From assembly GCA_022822185.1 (NCBI GenBank), contig JAJECE010000011.1, positions 21,006-85,005 of the forward strand: a stretch of 64,000 nucleotides of DNA, in the 5' to 3' direction. The first letter of the stretch is position 1. The number at the start of each line of letters is the position of its first letter. The notes beneath the pieces are model-generated. The model saw only the letters and a list, made by a program, of their open reading frames with translations. It searched no databases and was not told the DNA's origin. Made by a program: the position numbers and the translations under genes. Of the stretch, positions 8,645 through 17,929 are shown in pieces. The DNA is from Rhodothermales bacterium (GTDB lineage Bacteria; Bacteroidota; Rhodothermia; Rhodothermales; Bin80).

Positions 8645-9561
8645 GATGAGACGTGTAAAACTGCTTCCAGGCCTTGAATCATTTCGCGGGTTTCACGGAC
8701 ATCATGCGTTCGGATAATCTTTGCCCCCCGGAGCACCGCGGCGGCAGCCATCCCCAAAGATCCGAACAAGCGGTCACGGACAGGCACCGGTGTAGCATTC
8801 TGACTTAAAATATGACCAACCGTACTCTTACGGGAAATTCCCACCAGTACAGGATACCGCAATTCCGTGAGTAAATCAAGCCGATGAATCAAACACACAT
8901 TATCCCGATGCCGTTTCCCGAAACCGAACCCTGGATCTATAATCACACTCTTTACGCCGGCCGCCTGAGCCCGCTCTGCCGACTCCGCCAGCATGTTACA
9001 CACTGCAGCCGCGACATCACTGTAGTCTGCCGTATGAAGGAGGCTGCCCTGATGACAAACCGAATGCATGACTACATATGCGGCCCCCACCGCACCTGCA
9101 TACATCGCGGAAGCAGATCCATTCTGCAAGCCGGAAATATCATTGATCATGTGTGCTCCGACATCCAGCGCTGCCAATGCGACGGCAGGTCTGAATGTAT
9201 CTGCCGAAATGATCGCCTCAGGAAATGACTGCCGGATGGCTTGGATCACAGGGACCACGCGTTCCATCTCACGTTCATCCGAGACCGGCGCTGCGCCTGC
9301 GCCATAGACGCTTCCGCGCGGGCGTGAGGATGCGCCGCCAACATCAATAATGGCGGCCCCTTCCTCTAACATAACCTCTGTGCGACGCAGTGCCGCATCG
9401 GTATTGGCATATTTGCCCCCGTCATAAAAAGAATCCGGGGTCACATTCAAGATCCCCATCACTACTGCACCACTGCTCAAGTTAAGCCACTGATCCCGGC
9501 AGGCCAGACCGGAGGATATGCCGCTGCCGGATTGATCTGTGACATGAAGTGGATCCTGCAT
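8641..9561 (-). CDS. folP: Dihydropteroate synthase
   Basis: A 306-aa TIM-barrel enzyme of folate synthesis that joins pABA to dihydropterin pyrophosphate. Signatures are VVMGILNVTPDSFYDGGKY (about 33-51), IIDVGGASSRPRG, HMINDISG, VIIDPGFGFGKRHRDN, PVLVGISRKS and the terminal IIRTHDVRETREMI. The first 25 residues, before LNLSSGAVVMG, are slightly longer than usual. First gene of folP-cdaA-pcm, transcribed divergently from the GH3 gene at 9675. Confidence 0.96.
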   Translation of the reverse strand: MQDPLHVTDQSGSGISSGLACRDQWLNLSSGAVVMGILNVTPDSFYDGGKYANTDAALRRTEVMLEEGAAIIDVGGASSRPRGSVYGAGAAPVSDEREMERVVPVIQAIRQSFPEAIISADTFRPAVALAALDVGAHMINDISGLQNGSASAMYAGAVGAAYVVMHSVCHQGSLLHTADYSDVAAAVCNMLAESAERAQAAGVKSVIIDPGFGFGKRHRDNVCLIHRLDLLTELRYPVLVGISRKSTVGHILSQNATPVPVRDRLFGSLGMAAAAVLRGAKIIRTHDVRETREMIQGLEAVLHVSS

Positions 9562-9674
9562 CTTTCTATGTGGTTCAATGCGGCTGAATCAATCATCCAT
9601 AGCGCGTGGCCGGAGGCCAACACAACTACTCAGATCAATCCTGCTTACTGTTTGTTGCGGTCTCCGCCTAAACT

Positions 9675-11189
9675 ATGAATCAACGCGCACCTGTCAAAAT
9701 ACAAACTAAGTTACTCCGACGCTTACTGCGCCGGGCTTCGAACACGGAATGGGGATATAGGTTTGATTTTTCGCGAATTGCTCAGGAGTCAGATGTCGTG
9801 AAAGCCTATCAGAGCTGTGTCCCGATTCACACCTACGATGACCTGCAGCCATATATCGAACAAATACGGGCGGGGGCAGAAAATCTGATTTGGCCGGGAG
9901 GAATCAAACATTTTGCCGTTTCCAGCGGGACAGTCTCCAAAGGAAAGATCATTCCGATCAGTGAGGATATGCTTCGGCTGAACCGGAGTTTTGCCGTCAC
10001 GCTTACCTTGCAGTACTGGAAGCGCTCCAGATCTCTCAAAACGCTTTTGGGCAAGCACCTGACCCTTCCTGGAACGATTGAAGAAGACCCGAATTTCCCC
10101 AATACGCTTGTGGGGGAGATCAGTGGATTACAGACCCTGTTTTCGCCTGGAATTTTCCGGTTTTTCCTGCAGGCCGTTCCCTCCTCCATTGCTTTTGCGC
10201 CTGACTGGGATGTAAAGCTGCGTTCGGTTGTGGACCAAACCATGAATCAGGATATTCGTCTGGCCGCAATGGCTCCCACCTGGGCACTGGTCATTTTTGG
10301 GTTATTAATTGACCGGTACAATGAAGTGAACGGAACCCGTGTGAGAACCGTTGGCGAAGTGTGGCCCAACCTGCAGTTATATATTTCCGGGGGGGTGGCC
10401 CTGAGTTCCTATCGGTCCATTCTTGAAGAACAGATTGGATTGCCGAATCTGGATTTCCTAGAGGTCTACGGGGCTTCAGAGGGTTTTTTCTCCTATCAAA
10501 CCGACCTGAACGATCCCGCCATGCATCTGCATCTGAAGAACGGTATCTTCTATGAGTTTATCCCCATGGAAGAATTGAATTCAGAGAATCCAAGGAGATT
10601 GACTATTGAGGATGTAGAAACCGGTGTGAGATATGCGCCGGTCCTGACCACTTGCAGCGGACTTTGGTCCTATTTATTAGGTGATGTAATCCGATTTACC
10701 AATACCTCCCCGCACAAGATTGTGGTTGCCGGCAGAACCTCGGAGATGATTGACAAATACGGAGAGGCGGTTTTTGGTGAAGACGCGCGTGAGGCCATCA
10801 ATCGGACCTGTGACCTGACGGACAGCCTTGTCCGGGAATACCATGTTTCGGCCATCCCTCCCAATGGCACGCAGATGCCAACGCATGAATGGTTATTGGA
10901 GTTTAGCCGGATTCCTCGCGACTGCGAGACCTTTGTCCGGTCCCTGGATTCCGTACTTTGTGATATTAACCGGCATTATCAGATCCGCCGTGAAGCAAAA
11001 GCGTTCGGCCCGCCCGAAATTGTACTGGTTCCTGACGGCACCTTCAACGCATGGCTAAAAACCAGCAAGGGACAGATCCGCAGCCAGACCAAGGTCCCCC
11101 GCATGAGTGACCGGCGCAATATTGCGGATGGCGTACTCGCACATGCGGGGCAGAATGCACGCCGGGTTCGAGTGGACGAATTCATGTAG
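9675..11189 (+). CDS. GH3 auxin-responsive promoter family protein
   Basis: A 504-aa member of the GH3 / acyl-adenylate superfamily. In plants these enzymes ligate amino acids to jasmonate or auxin; the bacterial substrate is not known. Visible blocks are TYDDLQPYIEQIRAG, the phosphate-binding-like HFAVSSGTVSKGKIIPIS (about 81-98), LQLYISGGVALSSYR, FLEVYGASEGFFSYQ, and the late motif SYLLGDVIRF with VVAGRTSEMIDKYGE. Length and motif order are normal for Bacteroidota members. Monocistronic between divergent folP and the convergent IMPase gene. Confidence 0.9.
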   Translation: MNQRAPVKIQTKLLRRLLRRASNTEWGYRFDFSRIAQESDVVKAYQSCVPIHTYDDLQPYIEQIRAGAENLIWPGGIKHFAVSSGTVSKGKIIPISEDMLRLNRSFAVTLTLQYWKRSRSLKTLLGKHLTLPGTIEEDPNFPNTLVGEISGLQTLFSPGIFRFFLQAVPSSIAFAPDWDVKLRSVVDQTMNQDIRLAAMAPTWALVIFGLLIDRYNEVNGTRVRTVGEVWPNLQLYISGGVALSSYRSILEEQIGLPNLDFLEVYGASEGFFSYQTDLNDPAMHLHLKNGIFYEFIPMEELNSENPRRLTIEDVETGVRYAPVLTTCSGLWSYLLGDVIRFTNTSPHKIVVAGRTSEMIDKYGEAVFGEDAREAINRTCDLTDSLVREYHVSAIPPNGTQMPTHEWLLEFSRIPRDCETFVRSLDSVLCDINRHYQIRREAKAFGPPEIVLVPDGTFNAWLKTSKGQIRSQTKVPRMSDRRNIADGVLAHAGQNARRVRVDEFM

Positions 11190-11430
11190 CGGATCGTGGA
11201 CTGCATCTTGGTGGGAAACGGTTCGGGACATGTTACAGAAAAGCCTGCACCGAACACCAATCCCATACAGGCACCCGTCTCCCCCGCCACAGGATCTGTT
11301 CAGTTGCCTCTTGACCCCCGAGATCCCGTTGTGGATCCTGTGAATTCCAAAACTGATTCCTCTCCATCAAGTGCATATCTGGTTTGTGAAGGAGCCGCAC
11401 GGCTGCGTTGTACTGCCCTCTTTGCATAGA

Positions 11431-12270
11431 CTACTCCGCTCTCCGCCCAGAAGCCAAACTGGGAATCGCCCAATAATCCAGGTGTGACAGCGTTTCTTCC
11501 ACTAAACAAGCCGGGCCTCCGAGCATCGGCAGCGGAGCAGGGCGCCCATCCAGAAGAGCAGACAGGTCGCAGTCCGACCCATCCAGATATCGCAGAACTC
11601 CATGATTGGTCAACAGCATCGCATAGCCGGGAGTCAGATCCCATATCTTATCATGGCCGATCAGGACTACATGCGCACCCCCCGTTGCGACTAGGCTCAA
11701 ATGCGCCGATGCGGTCCCCAGACTCAGAACACGGCCTGGAAAAGATTCTCGAAGCGTATAGCGCTGATGCGGCCGTCCATGCGTCAATAACAGGGTATTT
11801 CGGTGTAAGAAGCGATCCTCGGTCATTGTTCTTGCTTCAGTATTTCTCCACACCTTTGACCCAGCTGTGTAGAAGATGTCTCTGGTGGCGGGAAGATAAA
11901 TAAAGCCGGCTGCCGGACTGCCGTCTTCAATGAATCCAACAGCAATCCCCCAACTTGCCATTCCCGCCATAAATGGAATGGTGCCGTCAATCGGATCAAT
12001 CGTCCAGTAGCGTGAACCCTTTTGCGGACTCCGTAATACATCGTCTTCCTCCGCAATGATGCCATCCTGCGGGAATTCACGCGCAATTGCGGTGACCAAA
12101 AATTCCTGAACTGCTTTGTCTGCCTCCGTCACCGGGGAACCATCCCGCTTGATCTCGTGAGATGTGCGCAGAAAATGACACATTGCGAGATGCCCGGCTT
12201 CTTCTAATGCCGCACGGAAAAACGATTCCAATGACTCCATGGATCTAAATGTTGGAACCGTAGTCAACAT
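11431..12270 (-). CDS. Inositol monophosphatase-family phosphatase (possible histidinol-phosphatase)
   Basis: A 279-aa Mg-dependent phosphatase of the IMPase / HisN superfamily. Metal-binding motifs are IIAEEDD (about 82-88), WTIDPIDGTIPFMAG (about 100-114) and HDKIWDLTPGYAML (about 217-230); RDGSPVTEADKAV is the N-terminal signature. The ATG at 12270 precedes a second candidate, MESLESFF at 12240. Substrate cannot be read from sequence: HisN (histidinol phosphate) and inositol phosphate are both possible, and hisBHAF lie 24 kb away. It converges with the GH3 gene, with a 240-bp gap that holds no clear gene. Confidence 0.85.
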   Translation of the reverse strand: MLTTVPTFRSMESLESFFRAALEEAGHLAMCHFLRTSHEIKRDGSPVTEADKAVQEFLVTAIAREFPQDGIIAEEDDVLRSPQKGSRYWTIDPIDGTIPFMAGMASWGIAVGFIEDGSPAAGFIYLPATRDIFYTAGSKVWRNTEARTMTEDRFLHRNTLLLTHGRPHQRYTLRESFPGRVLSLGTASAHLSLVATGGAHVVLIGHDKIWDLTPGYAMLLTNHGVLRYLDGSDCDLSALLDGRPAPLPMLGGPACLVEETLSHLDYWAIPSLASGRRAE

Positions 12271-12329
12271 CTATCAATGCAGGTTGTTTGATGTGCATCA
12301 CTTTCTCTCAGGTCTGAACAAAATTTGCT

Positions 12330-13049
12330 ATGCCCTTGCGAATTCACCTTTGCAGTGGTCCCCGTAATGTGTCCACTGCGCTCATGTATGCGTTTGCCCA
12401 GCGCCCGGATACCCGTGTCGTGGACGAACCGCTTTATGCCCACTACCTCCGGAACACGGGGGCGCTTCATCCTGGCAGGGATGAGGTCCTGTCCACGATG
12501 GAGCATTCCGGCAAAAAAGTGATTCAGGAAACCTTCCTGGGGGCATGTGACCGTTCTGTGCTTTTCGTCAAAAATATGGGACATCATCTGATTGAACTGG
12601 ATTGGGCATTTCTGGATCAGATGACGACGGTGTTTCTGATCCGTGATCCCGAACAGATGCTTCCCTCGCTCATTCATCAGGTTCCAGAACCCGAACTTGC
12701 GGATACCGCACTAGCCATGCAGCGGAAAGTTTTTGACGATCTCACACGCCGCGGGCAGTCTCCCTGTGTTCTTGATGCACGCGAAGTCTTGACCAACCCG
12801 GAAAAAATTCTTCGCAACCTGTGCCAAAAACTTGGACTCCGCTTTGATCCCGTCATGCTCCACTGGGAGGCAAAGCCGATCCCTGAGGATGGAATCTGGG
12901 CACCGCACTGGTATCATGTCATTCACACGACTACCGGCTTTGCCCCTTACCGGCATAAGCCGGGGCCATTTCCAGATTTTTTGCGTCCCTTGCTCAGTGA
13001 GTGCATCCCCCACTATAACTACTTGTATCAACACGCAATTAAAGCCTGA
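12330..13049 (+). CDS. Sulfotransferase-like P-loop protein
   Basis: A 239-aa protein with a sulfotransferase-type P-loop: HLCSGPRNVSTALMYAFAQR (residues about 6-25) is the 5'-phosphosulfate-binding position, and VFLIRDPEQMLPSL near 105 is the 3'-phosphate-binding block. DTRVVDEPLYAHYL (about 27-40) is characteristic of a subfamily that travels with branched-chain aminotransferase-like proteins. From memory, plant BCAT-like proteins carry this same domain fused at their N-terminus. The next gene starts 6 bp after the stop and is an aminotransferase class IV, so the pair looks like the unfused bacterial counterpart. Substrate unknown; PAPS dependence is only inferred. Confidence 0.8.
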   Translation: MPLRIHLCSGPRNVSTALMYAFAQRPDTRVVDEPLYAHYLRNTGALHPGRDEVLSTMEHSGKKVIQETFLGACDRSVLFVKNMGHHLIELDWAFLDQMTTVFLIRDPEQMLPSLIHQVPEPELADTALAMQRKVFDDLTRRGQSPCVLDAREVLTNPEKILRNLCQKLGLRFDPVMLHWEAKPIPEDGIWAPHWYHVIHTTTGFAPYRHKPGPFPDFLRPLLSECIPHYNYLYQHAIKA

Positions 13050-13054
13050 TTCCC

Positions 13055-13960
13055 ATGCATATTTCTTTACCTGACAAGCGTAACGACACCATCATGGTAT
13101 GGGTCAAGGATCGCCTGCTGCCCCGATCTGAGGCAAAGGTTTCTGTCTTTGACAGTGTCGTTCAGGGCGGCGATGCCGTCTGGGAAGGAATCCGGATTTA
13201 TGGCGGACGCGTCTTTGAACTGGATGCACACATGGATCGGCTGATGAACTCCGCACATGCCATGAGATTTTCAGATCTCCCTAGCCGGGAGTTTATTGTA
13301 GATGCACTTTTTGCCACACTCAAATCCAACGGGATGCGTGATGACACGCATGTGCGGCTGACCTTAACCCGGGGTGAGAAAACCACATCGGGGATGGACC
13401 CTCGCCTCAATGTGCACGGCCCGACCCTCATTATACTGGCGGAGTGGAAAAAACCGGTCTATGCTGAAAGCGGGATCCGGCTGATCACTTCCTCGATCCG
13501 CCGTAATACACCACAGTGTCTGGATTCCAAGATTCACCACAACAACCTCATTAACAATATCCTTGCGAAAATTGAAGCAAACGTATCTGGCGTGGATGAT
13601 GCCGTCATGCTGGATATCCACGGCTATCTCTCCGAAACCAATGCAACGAACATCTTTCTCATTCGCAGCGGCGAGCTTCTCACCCCCCGGCCCGACAGCT
13701 GCCTGCCTGGAATTACGCGTGCAAACGTCATCCGACTCGCCCGGGAACTGAGTATTCCCTGCCGTGAATTCAATCTCTCCATCACCGAAATGTATACGGC
13801 AGACGAGATGTTTACCAGCGGCACAATGGGGGAATTAACTCCCGTTCTGGAAGTGGACGGGCGCATCATCGGTACAGGCAGGCCCGGCTCCCTCACCGAA
13901 AAAATACGCAACGCCTATTGGGAGAAGACAAAATCAGAAGGAACTCCCCTCCCCTTCTGA
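13055..13960 (+). CDS. Aminotransferase class IV, branched-chain/D-amino-acid type
   Basis: A 301-aa fold-type IV PLP enzyme. DSVVQGGDAVWEGIRIYGG (about 30-48) is the BCAT-like N-terminus. SKIHHNNLINNILAKIEA (about 158-175) carries the position that is usually a PLP lysine (K in S-K-x-H/N-x-L). GYLSETNATNIFLI and LPGITRANVIRLA match the class IV signature. The first ATG (13055) precedes a more typical start region at NDTIMVWVKD. Because it follows a sulfotransferase-like partner by 5 bp, it may not be the housekeeping ilvE. Confidence 0.88.
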   Translation: MHISLPDKRNDTIMVWVKDRLLPRSEAKVSVFDSVVQGGDAVWEGIRIYGGRVFELDAHMDRLMNSAHAMRFSDLPSREFIVDALFATLKSNGMRDDTHVRLTLTRGEKTTSGMDPRLNVHGPTLIILAEWKKPVYAESGIRLITSSIRRNTPQCLDSKIHHNNLINNILAKIEANVSGVDDAVMLDIHGYLSETNATNIFLIRSGELLTPRPDSCLPGITRANVIRLARELSIPCREFNLSITEMYTADEMFTSGTMGELTPVLEVDGRIIGTGRPGSLTEKIRNAYWEKTKSEGTPLPF

Positions 13961-14602
13961 TCAGGGGATATTCAGGAATTTATGGGTCTGAATGCTGAGT
14001 CTCCACTGCGGATGTGCCAGGCAATAGTTGAGGGCGGCCTTGATGTTTGCGGCAAGTTCCGGGCCATCCATTGGCTGCAGAAAAAAATACTCGAAATCCA
14101 GTGACTCAAACTCCGCTGGCATTGCCTCCGGCTGCGGGAACACAAGTTTGAGCTCACTGCCGCACTTCAGTTCCAGGGGCGCACCTGCTTTGGGACTTAC
14201 ACAGATCCAGTCCAGCCCCTCGGGAGGGTGCAGGGTGCCGTTGGTCTCTACTGCAACCTTAAACCCGTGCGCATGAAACGCCTCAATTAACGCGTGATCC
14301 ATCTGCAATAGCGGCTCTCCTCCGGTACAGACGACATAGGGTTTTGCATGCGGACCTGCTGACTCAGGCCAAACTGCACAGACCGCATCGGTCAGTTCCG
14401 TCGGGGTCTGAAAGCGCCCCCCTCCCTGCCCATCCATTCCGACAAAATCGGTGTCACAGAACTGGCAGATTGCGCTGGAACGATCTTTTTCATGGCCGCT
14501 CCAAAGATTACACCCTGCAAACCGCAGAAAAACTGCTGGGCGACCCGTCATATGCCCTTCCCCCTGAAGGGTATAGTAGATTTCTTTTACTGCGTAAGCC
14601 AT
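13961..14602 (-). CDS. queE: 7-carboxy-7-deazaguanine synthase
   Basis: A 213-aa radical SAM enzyme of queuosine biosynthesis that converts 6-carboxytetrahydropterin to CDG. EIYYTLQGEGHMTGRPAVFL (7-26) and FAGCNLW open the domain; the cluster cysteines are in FAGCNLW...AICQFCDTDF, the long C-x13-C-x2-C spacing of QueE rather than CxxxCxxC. VVCTGGEPLLQ and VAVETNGTL are further signatures. It overlaps the upstream thioesterase by 16 bp and converges on the aminotransferase with no gap. No queD/queC are in the window. Confidence 0.94.
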   Translation of the reverse strand: MAYAVKEIYYTLQGEGHMTGRPAVFLRFAGCNLWSGHEKDRSSAICQFCDTDFVGMDGQGGGRFQTPTELTDAVCAVWPESAGPHAKPYVVCTGGEPLLQMDHALIEAFHAHGFKVAVETNGTLHPPEGLDWICVSPKAGAPLELKCGSELKLVFPQPEAMPAEFESLDFEYFFLQPMDGPELAANIKAALNYCLAHPQWRLSIQTHKFLNIP

Positions 14603-15078
14603 GCAAGCCGCTCCGAAAGTCCAGGTGCATTCTCTCCCCAGTCCAGAACCACAAGCGTTAAGCGACTGCTGGTAACCTTCCGTTCCCGTTCATCGACGAT
14701 ACCGATCTGCCAGACCTGCGTCTTTCGCCCCAGATGCTCCGGTTTTGCCGTGCCCACTACACGCCCGCTGCGCACCCCTCGTAAATGATTTGCATTGATC
14801 TCCAGTCCAACTACGTACTGCTTCTGAACGTCTACACACAGAACACCTGCAACGCTGCCCAGGGTTTCTGCGAGCACGACTGAAGCGCCTCCATGCAATA
14901 GCCCTAGCGGTTGATTCGTCCGGTGATCCACCGGCATGGATGCGCACAGATAATCCGGCCCGACTTCAGTGAACTTGATATCCAGGTGATCCACCATCGT
15001 CCCTCTGCCCCGCTGATTCAACTGCTCCACGGTCACTTCGCTTTTCCAGATTCTGGCCATTTGGTTTGGAAATCCCAT
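14587..15078 (-). CDS. Hotdog-fold thioesterase (PaaI/MenI-like)
   Basis: A 163-aa single hotdog-domain acyl-CoA thioesterase. DHRTNQPLGLLHGGASVVLAE is the canonical active-site block (HGG followed by a conserved Glu). VVGLEINANHLRGVRSGRVVG is the typical second half. It resembles the MenI/YbdB group, which cleaves aromatic acyl-CoA such as DHNA-CoA, but the substrate cannot be fixed. The 3' end overlaps queE by 16 bp, so the two are likely co-translated. Confidence 0.88.
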   Translation of the reverse strand: MGFPNQMARIWKSEVTVEQLNQRGRGTMVDHLDIKFTEVGPDYLCASMPVDHRTNQPLGLLHGGASVVLAETLGSVAGVLCVDVQKQYVVGLEINANHLRGVRSGRVVGTAKPEHLGRKTQVWQIGIVDERERKVTSSRLTLVVLDWGENAPGLSERLAWLTQ

Positions 15079-15511
15079 GGTTATCCGGGCTTATACGCAC
15101 CTATAGGATAAACTGCCGCCGGGCATGTAAGGGGAGACCGCCCTGCCATGCCAATCCCGTCCATGCGTGGCTGGTTTCTGGAGAATTACCTCCCTGAGCA
15201 CCGCAGCAGGGCGGCCGGGAGACACAGCCGCCCCCAGAGACGGGTAAGCAGCGGCGAGAAACCCGGCAATGCAAATACACGGTAACCGCACACCAGGATC
15301 GCCGGGAAGATGTACCGTGGACTGCAACGCAGGACAGACTCTGGTACAGGGGCCGCATATGGATGCCTGCCCGAATTGAGAATCTTGCCCATCATATTTA
15401 TGACCAGCCGGACCGCCGGTCATGACGAGAATGTGAGGGAAGCGTCCGCTCCTGAACGTTGGAAGGATTCCAGAGAATAACTGCCCCTGCAAGGTTGCCA
15501 TTTATATAATT
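15079..15511. other. 433-bp GC-rich intergenic region with strong hairpins
   Basis: No convincing gene is present. Several minus-strand frames stay open, but their translations (proline/glycine/serine-rich) look like GC-driven artefacts. It contains stable inverted repeats, for example GGGCGGC with GCCGCCC near 15210-15234, and ATGACC with GGTCAT around 15400-15423. The length and folding potential would suit a structural RNA, but I could not match RNase P, tmRNA, SRP RNA or a known riboswitch. Confidence 0.35.
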
Positions 15512-16504
15512 TTATGCTTCCCTCAACTGCTCCTCTGCCTTGTCTTTTTTGCGCCAATACCGTGCAAGACCATACCAGCTCTCACGCGGCTGCCCCATGT
15601 AGCGATAAGGATCCTGAAAGCATTCCTCCACCAGGGTGTACATCTGGTTCATTTCCGCAGCGTGAAAGGCATCTGCCCGCACTGCATCGGATTCAGGGGA
15701 ATCCCTGAGTGAGCACCGGACCGCATCCGCCCATGTGCGCAATCGCCCGCGCATCTCTGACAGATGCCCCCTGCTGTTGTTTACCATGCCAAAATGGGTC
15801 AGGAACAACGTTCGGGGAGCCTCCTCTTCCAGCCTCGTCAGCGACTGTTCCCATAACACCAAATCAATATCCGGCGGCGGTGCAACGGGAATAATATAAT
15901 CCGCGCCTTCAATCCTCATCCCTGCGGCATCCCCGGTATAGGCGATTTCGGTTTCATCCTCCAGCCAGGCAATATGATGAGAGGCATGCCCGGGCGTATA
16001 GCATGACCGTAATTTTCGCCCGCCTATATCCAGGATGCCTCCATCTTCCACCGCATGGACCTGATGTTCCGGGATCGGCAGAATCTCGCCCCATAACGAG
16101 TCCATCCGCTCCCCGTAGATTCGTCGCGCACTGCGGATCAGTCGATCAGGACGGACCAAATGACGTACTCCGACAGGGTGCACATAAATGTCAAGGTCCG
16201 GCAAAGCTGCCGCCAATCGACCTGTGCATCCTGCATGGTCTAAGTGAATATGCGTCAGAACCACATTCTGCACTGCCGCCAGCCCGCCGTGAGCATTCAA
16301 TGCCTGTTCCAGCGTATGCAATGTACTTGAAGGCCCTGGATCAATGAGTGTGATCCCCCGGCTGGTTTCCAGCACCGCACAGGCAATCAGACGGGATTGT
16401 CCGCAAAACTGCACATCCACCATCCATGTAGGGACATCAGTCGGGAGACGCTTCACCTTGGAACCTGACTGATTGGAAAATGAATGTTCTGAACATGGCC
16501 TCAA
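15512..16504 (-). CDS. MBL-fold metallo-hydrolase
   Basis: A 330-aa zinc-dependent hydrolase. Metal motif LTHIHLDHAG (HxHxDH, about residues 83-92), a later His in TPGHASHHIAWLE and Asp in YTGDAAGMRI complete the binuclear site. The C-terminal 90 residues are helical and charged, with KKDKAEEQLREA at the end. It overlaps the ferredoxin gene by 4 bp (16501-16504), making it the last gene of a three-gene redox operon. Glyoxalase II-like or lactonase-like substrates are possible; nothing fixes one. Confidence 0.88.
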   Translation of the reverse strand: MRPCSEHSFSNQSGSKVKRLPTDVPTWMVDVQFCGQSRLIACAVLETSRGITLIDPGPSSTLHTLEQALNAHGGLAAVQNVVLTHIHLDHAGCTGRLAAALPDLDIYVHPVGVRHLVRPDRLIRSARRIYGERMDSLWGEILPIPEHQVHAVEDGGILDIGGRKLRSCYTPGHASHHIAWLEDETEIAYTGDAAGMRIEGADYIIPVAPPPDIDLVLWEQSLTRLEEEAPRTLFLTHFGMVNNSRGHLSEMRGRLRTWADAVRCSLRDSPESDAVRADAFHAAEMNQMYTLVEECFQDPYRYMGQPRESWYGLARYWRKKDKAEEQLREA

Positions 16505-17922
16505 AGATCATCATCCGTCAGAATGGGCAGATCCTCCTGAAACGGCGGCATGATCGGGCGGGACTGTTTCCATGTCTCATCCAGCTGCACCGACATGTCA
16601 TCATGATGAATCAGCACCGGACCATTATATCTGGCTTCCAGCGGGCCGTTCTCCAAGCGCAGGACCCCCCGGGGACACACGGTCGCACACATCCCGCATC
16701 CAACACAGGAGGCGCGTACAATATTCTGCCCCCTCTGTGCATACCACCGAACATCAATCCCCATTTCACAGTAAGTGGAACAGTTTCCGCATGAAATGCA
16801 CTGCCCCCCGTTGGTGGTGATCCTGAATCTGGAAAAATATTTCTGTAACAGGCCAAGGACGGCGGCCATCGGGCAGCCAAATCGGCACCATACACGGGAT
16901 CCCATGACGGGATAAAATCCAACTCCAATCACTCCTGCAAAAATCAGCCCGATGAAGAATCCATACCATCTGGAAAACTCCTGCGACATCCCTCCCAGCA
17001 GGCCGCCCCCCATCCACTGATTCCCCCACAGCATCAGCGTTGTTACGATCACAAACACGAGTACACTGTGCACCATCCAGCGCTCTATTTTCCAGGCCTT
17101 GGTTGACTTGTCCGAAAGATGCCGGAATGGATCTCCGGCCGTCTCCGCAAGTCCGCCGCAGCCGCAGACCCACGAACAATACCAGCGCTTACCAAAGAAA
17201 TAGGTCAGGACCGGCGTGGCAATGACGGTCATCACCGCAGTCCAGAACAGCAGAAAAATCCCCAGGCCCGGGCCCTGTGTCAGAGAACTGAACGTACTCG
17301 GCCACAGATAATCGTACTTGAGCGGCCAGAAGTAACTGAAATAAAACTCGGGCTGATTCAAAAGCACCATCAGGTTCGGGATCAAAAAGGCCAGTCCCAA
17401 TTGAAAAAACATGACTGAAATCGTCCGCAAAATCTGATAGCGATTATCCCGGTACTTGATGAGCATCCGGATTCCCATCACGAGAACCGCAAGCGTATAG
17501 AAGAGTCCATACAAAAACCATTGATCGGCGGCGCTCCCCCGAATTGCATAACTGAGTGCATCCGTGCCGCGTATCAACTGCTCCAGGTTGGATGGAGTCC
17601 AGTAAAGGAGGATGTAAAACCCGGTAAATACAATTCCCAGGATCCATCCTGCCATTCCCCGGGCAGTGGCTCCGGAAAACCATACACCATTATTATTAAC
17701 CCCTGCCGGCTGATGAAGCATGCGGACAAAAAGGATCCCGCTGCCCGCCAATAGCCCCGCCAGTGAAAGCGCAAGCGTAACCGTGGGATTCAGTGCACCC
17801 TCCCCCAGGAAGGTAATCAGGAGTGCCAACAGGCCAACACCAATAAAGGCTAAGCCAATTTTTTGATGTGCAGAGTAGTCTGCCCCTGAAGATGTGAGTT
17901 GCAAGCTTGCCTGATGTTCCAT
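16501..17922 (-). CDS. Membrane polyferredoxin (NapH/4Fe-4S binding family)
   Basis: A 473-aa inner-membrane iron-sulfur protein. At least eight hydrophobic segments span residues 20-330. Two CxxxC-P-like NapH motifs (YCSWVCGCGG near 250, WCRFGCPMAA near 345) are followed by two 4Fe-4S clusters in CISCGNCSTYCEMGI and CVGCGMCATVCPRGV (about 380-430). Such proteins pass electrons across or along the membrane. It sits between an NAD(P)/FAD oxidoreductase and an MBL hydrolase in one operon, suggesting electron input from the oxidoreductase; the terminal acceptor is unknown. Confidence 0.88.
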   Translation of the reverse strand: MEHQASLQLTSSGADYSAHQKIGLAFIGVGLLALLITFLGEGALNPTVTLALSLAGLLAGSGILFVRMLHQPAGVNNNGVWFSGATARGMAGWILGIVFTGFYILLYWTPSNLEQLIRGTDALSYAIRGSAADQWFLYGLFYTLAVLVMGIRMLIKYRDNRYQILRTISVMFFQLGLAFLIPNLMVLLNQPEFYFSYFWPLKYDYLWPSTFSSLTQGPGLGIFLLFWTAVMTVIATPVLTYFFGKRWYCSWVCGCGGLAETAGDPFRHLSDKSTKAWKIERWMVHSVLVFVIVTTLMLWGNQWMGGGLLGGMSQEFSRWYGFFIGLIFAGVIGVGFYPVMGSRVWCRFGCPMAAVLGLLQKYFSRFRITTNGGQCISCGNCSTYCEMGIDVRWYAQRGQNIVRASCVGCGMCATVCPRGVLRLENGPLEARYNGPVLIHHDDMSVQLDETWKQSRPIMPPFQEDLPILTDDDL

Positions 17923-17929
17923 TTAACCT

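Noticed and set aside
15091..15501. Minus-strand ORF of 136 aa
   Set aside because: Composition is low-complexity and GC-driven, other frames are equally open, and no domain or signal is visible.
15079..15511. RNase P RNA, tmRNA or SRP RNA
   Set aside because: I looked for GGAAAGTCC/GGCTTA, a tag peptide, and the GGAAG...GCAGC core; none is present.
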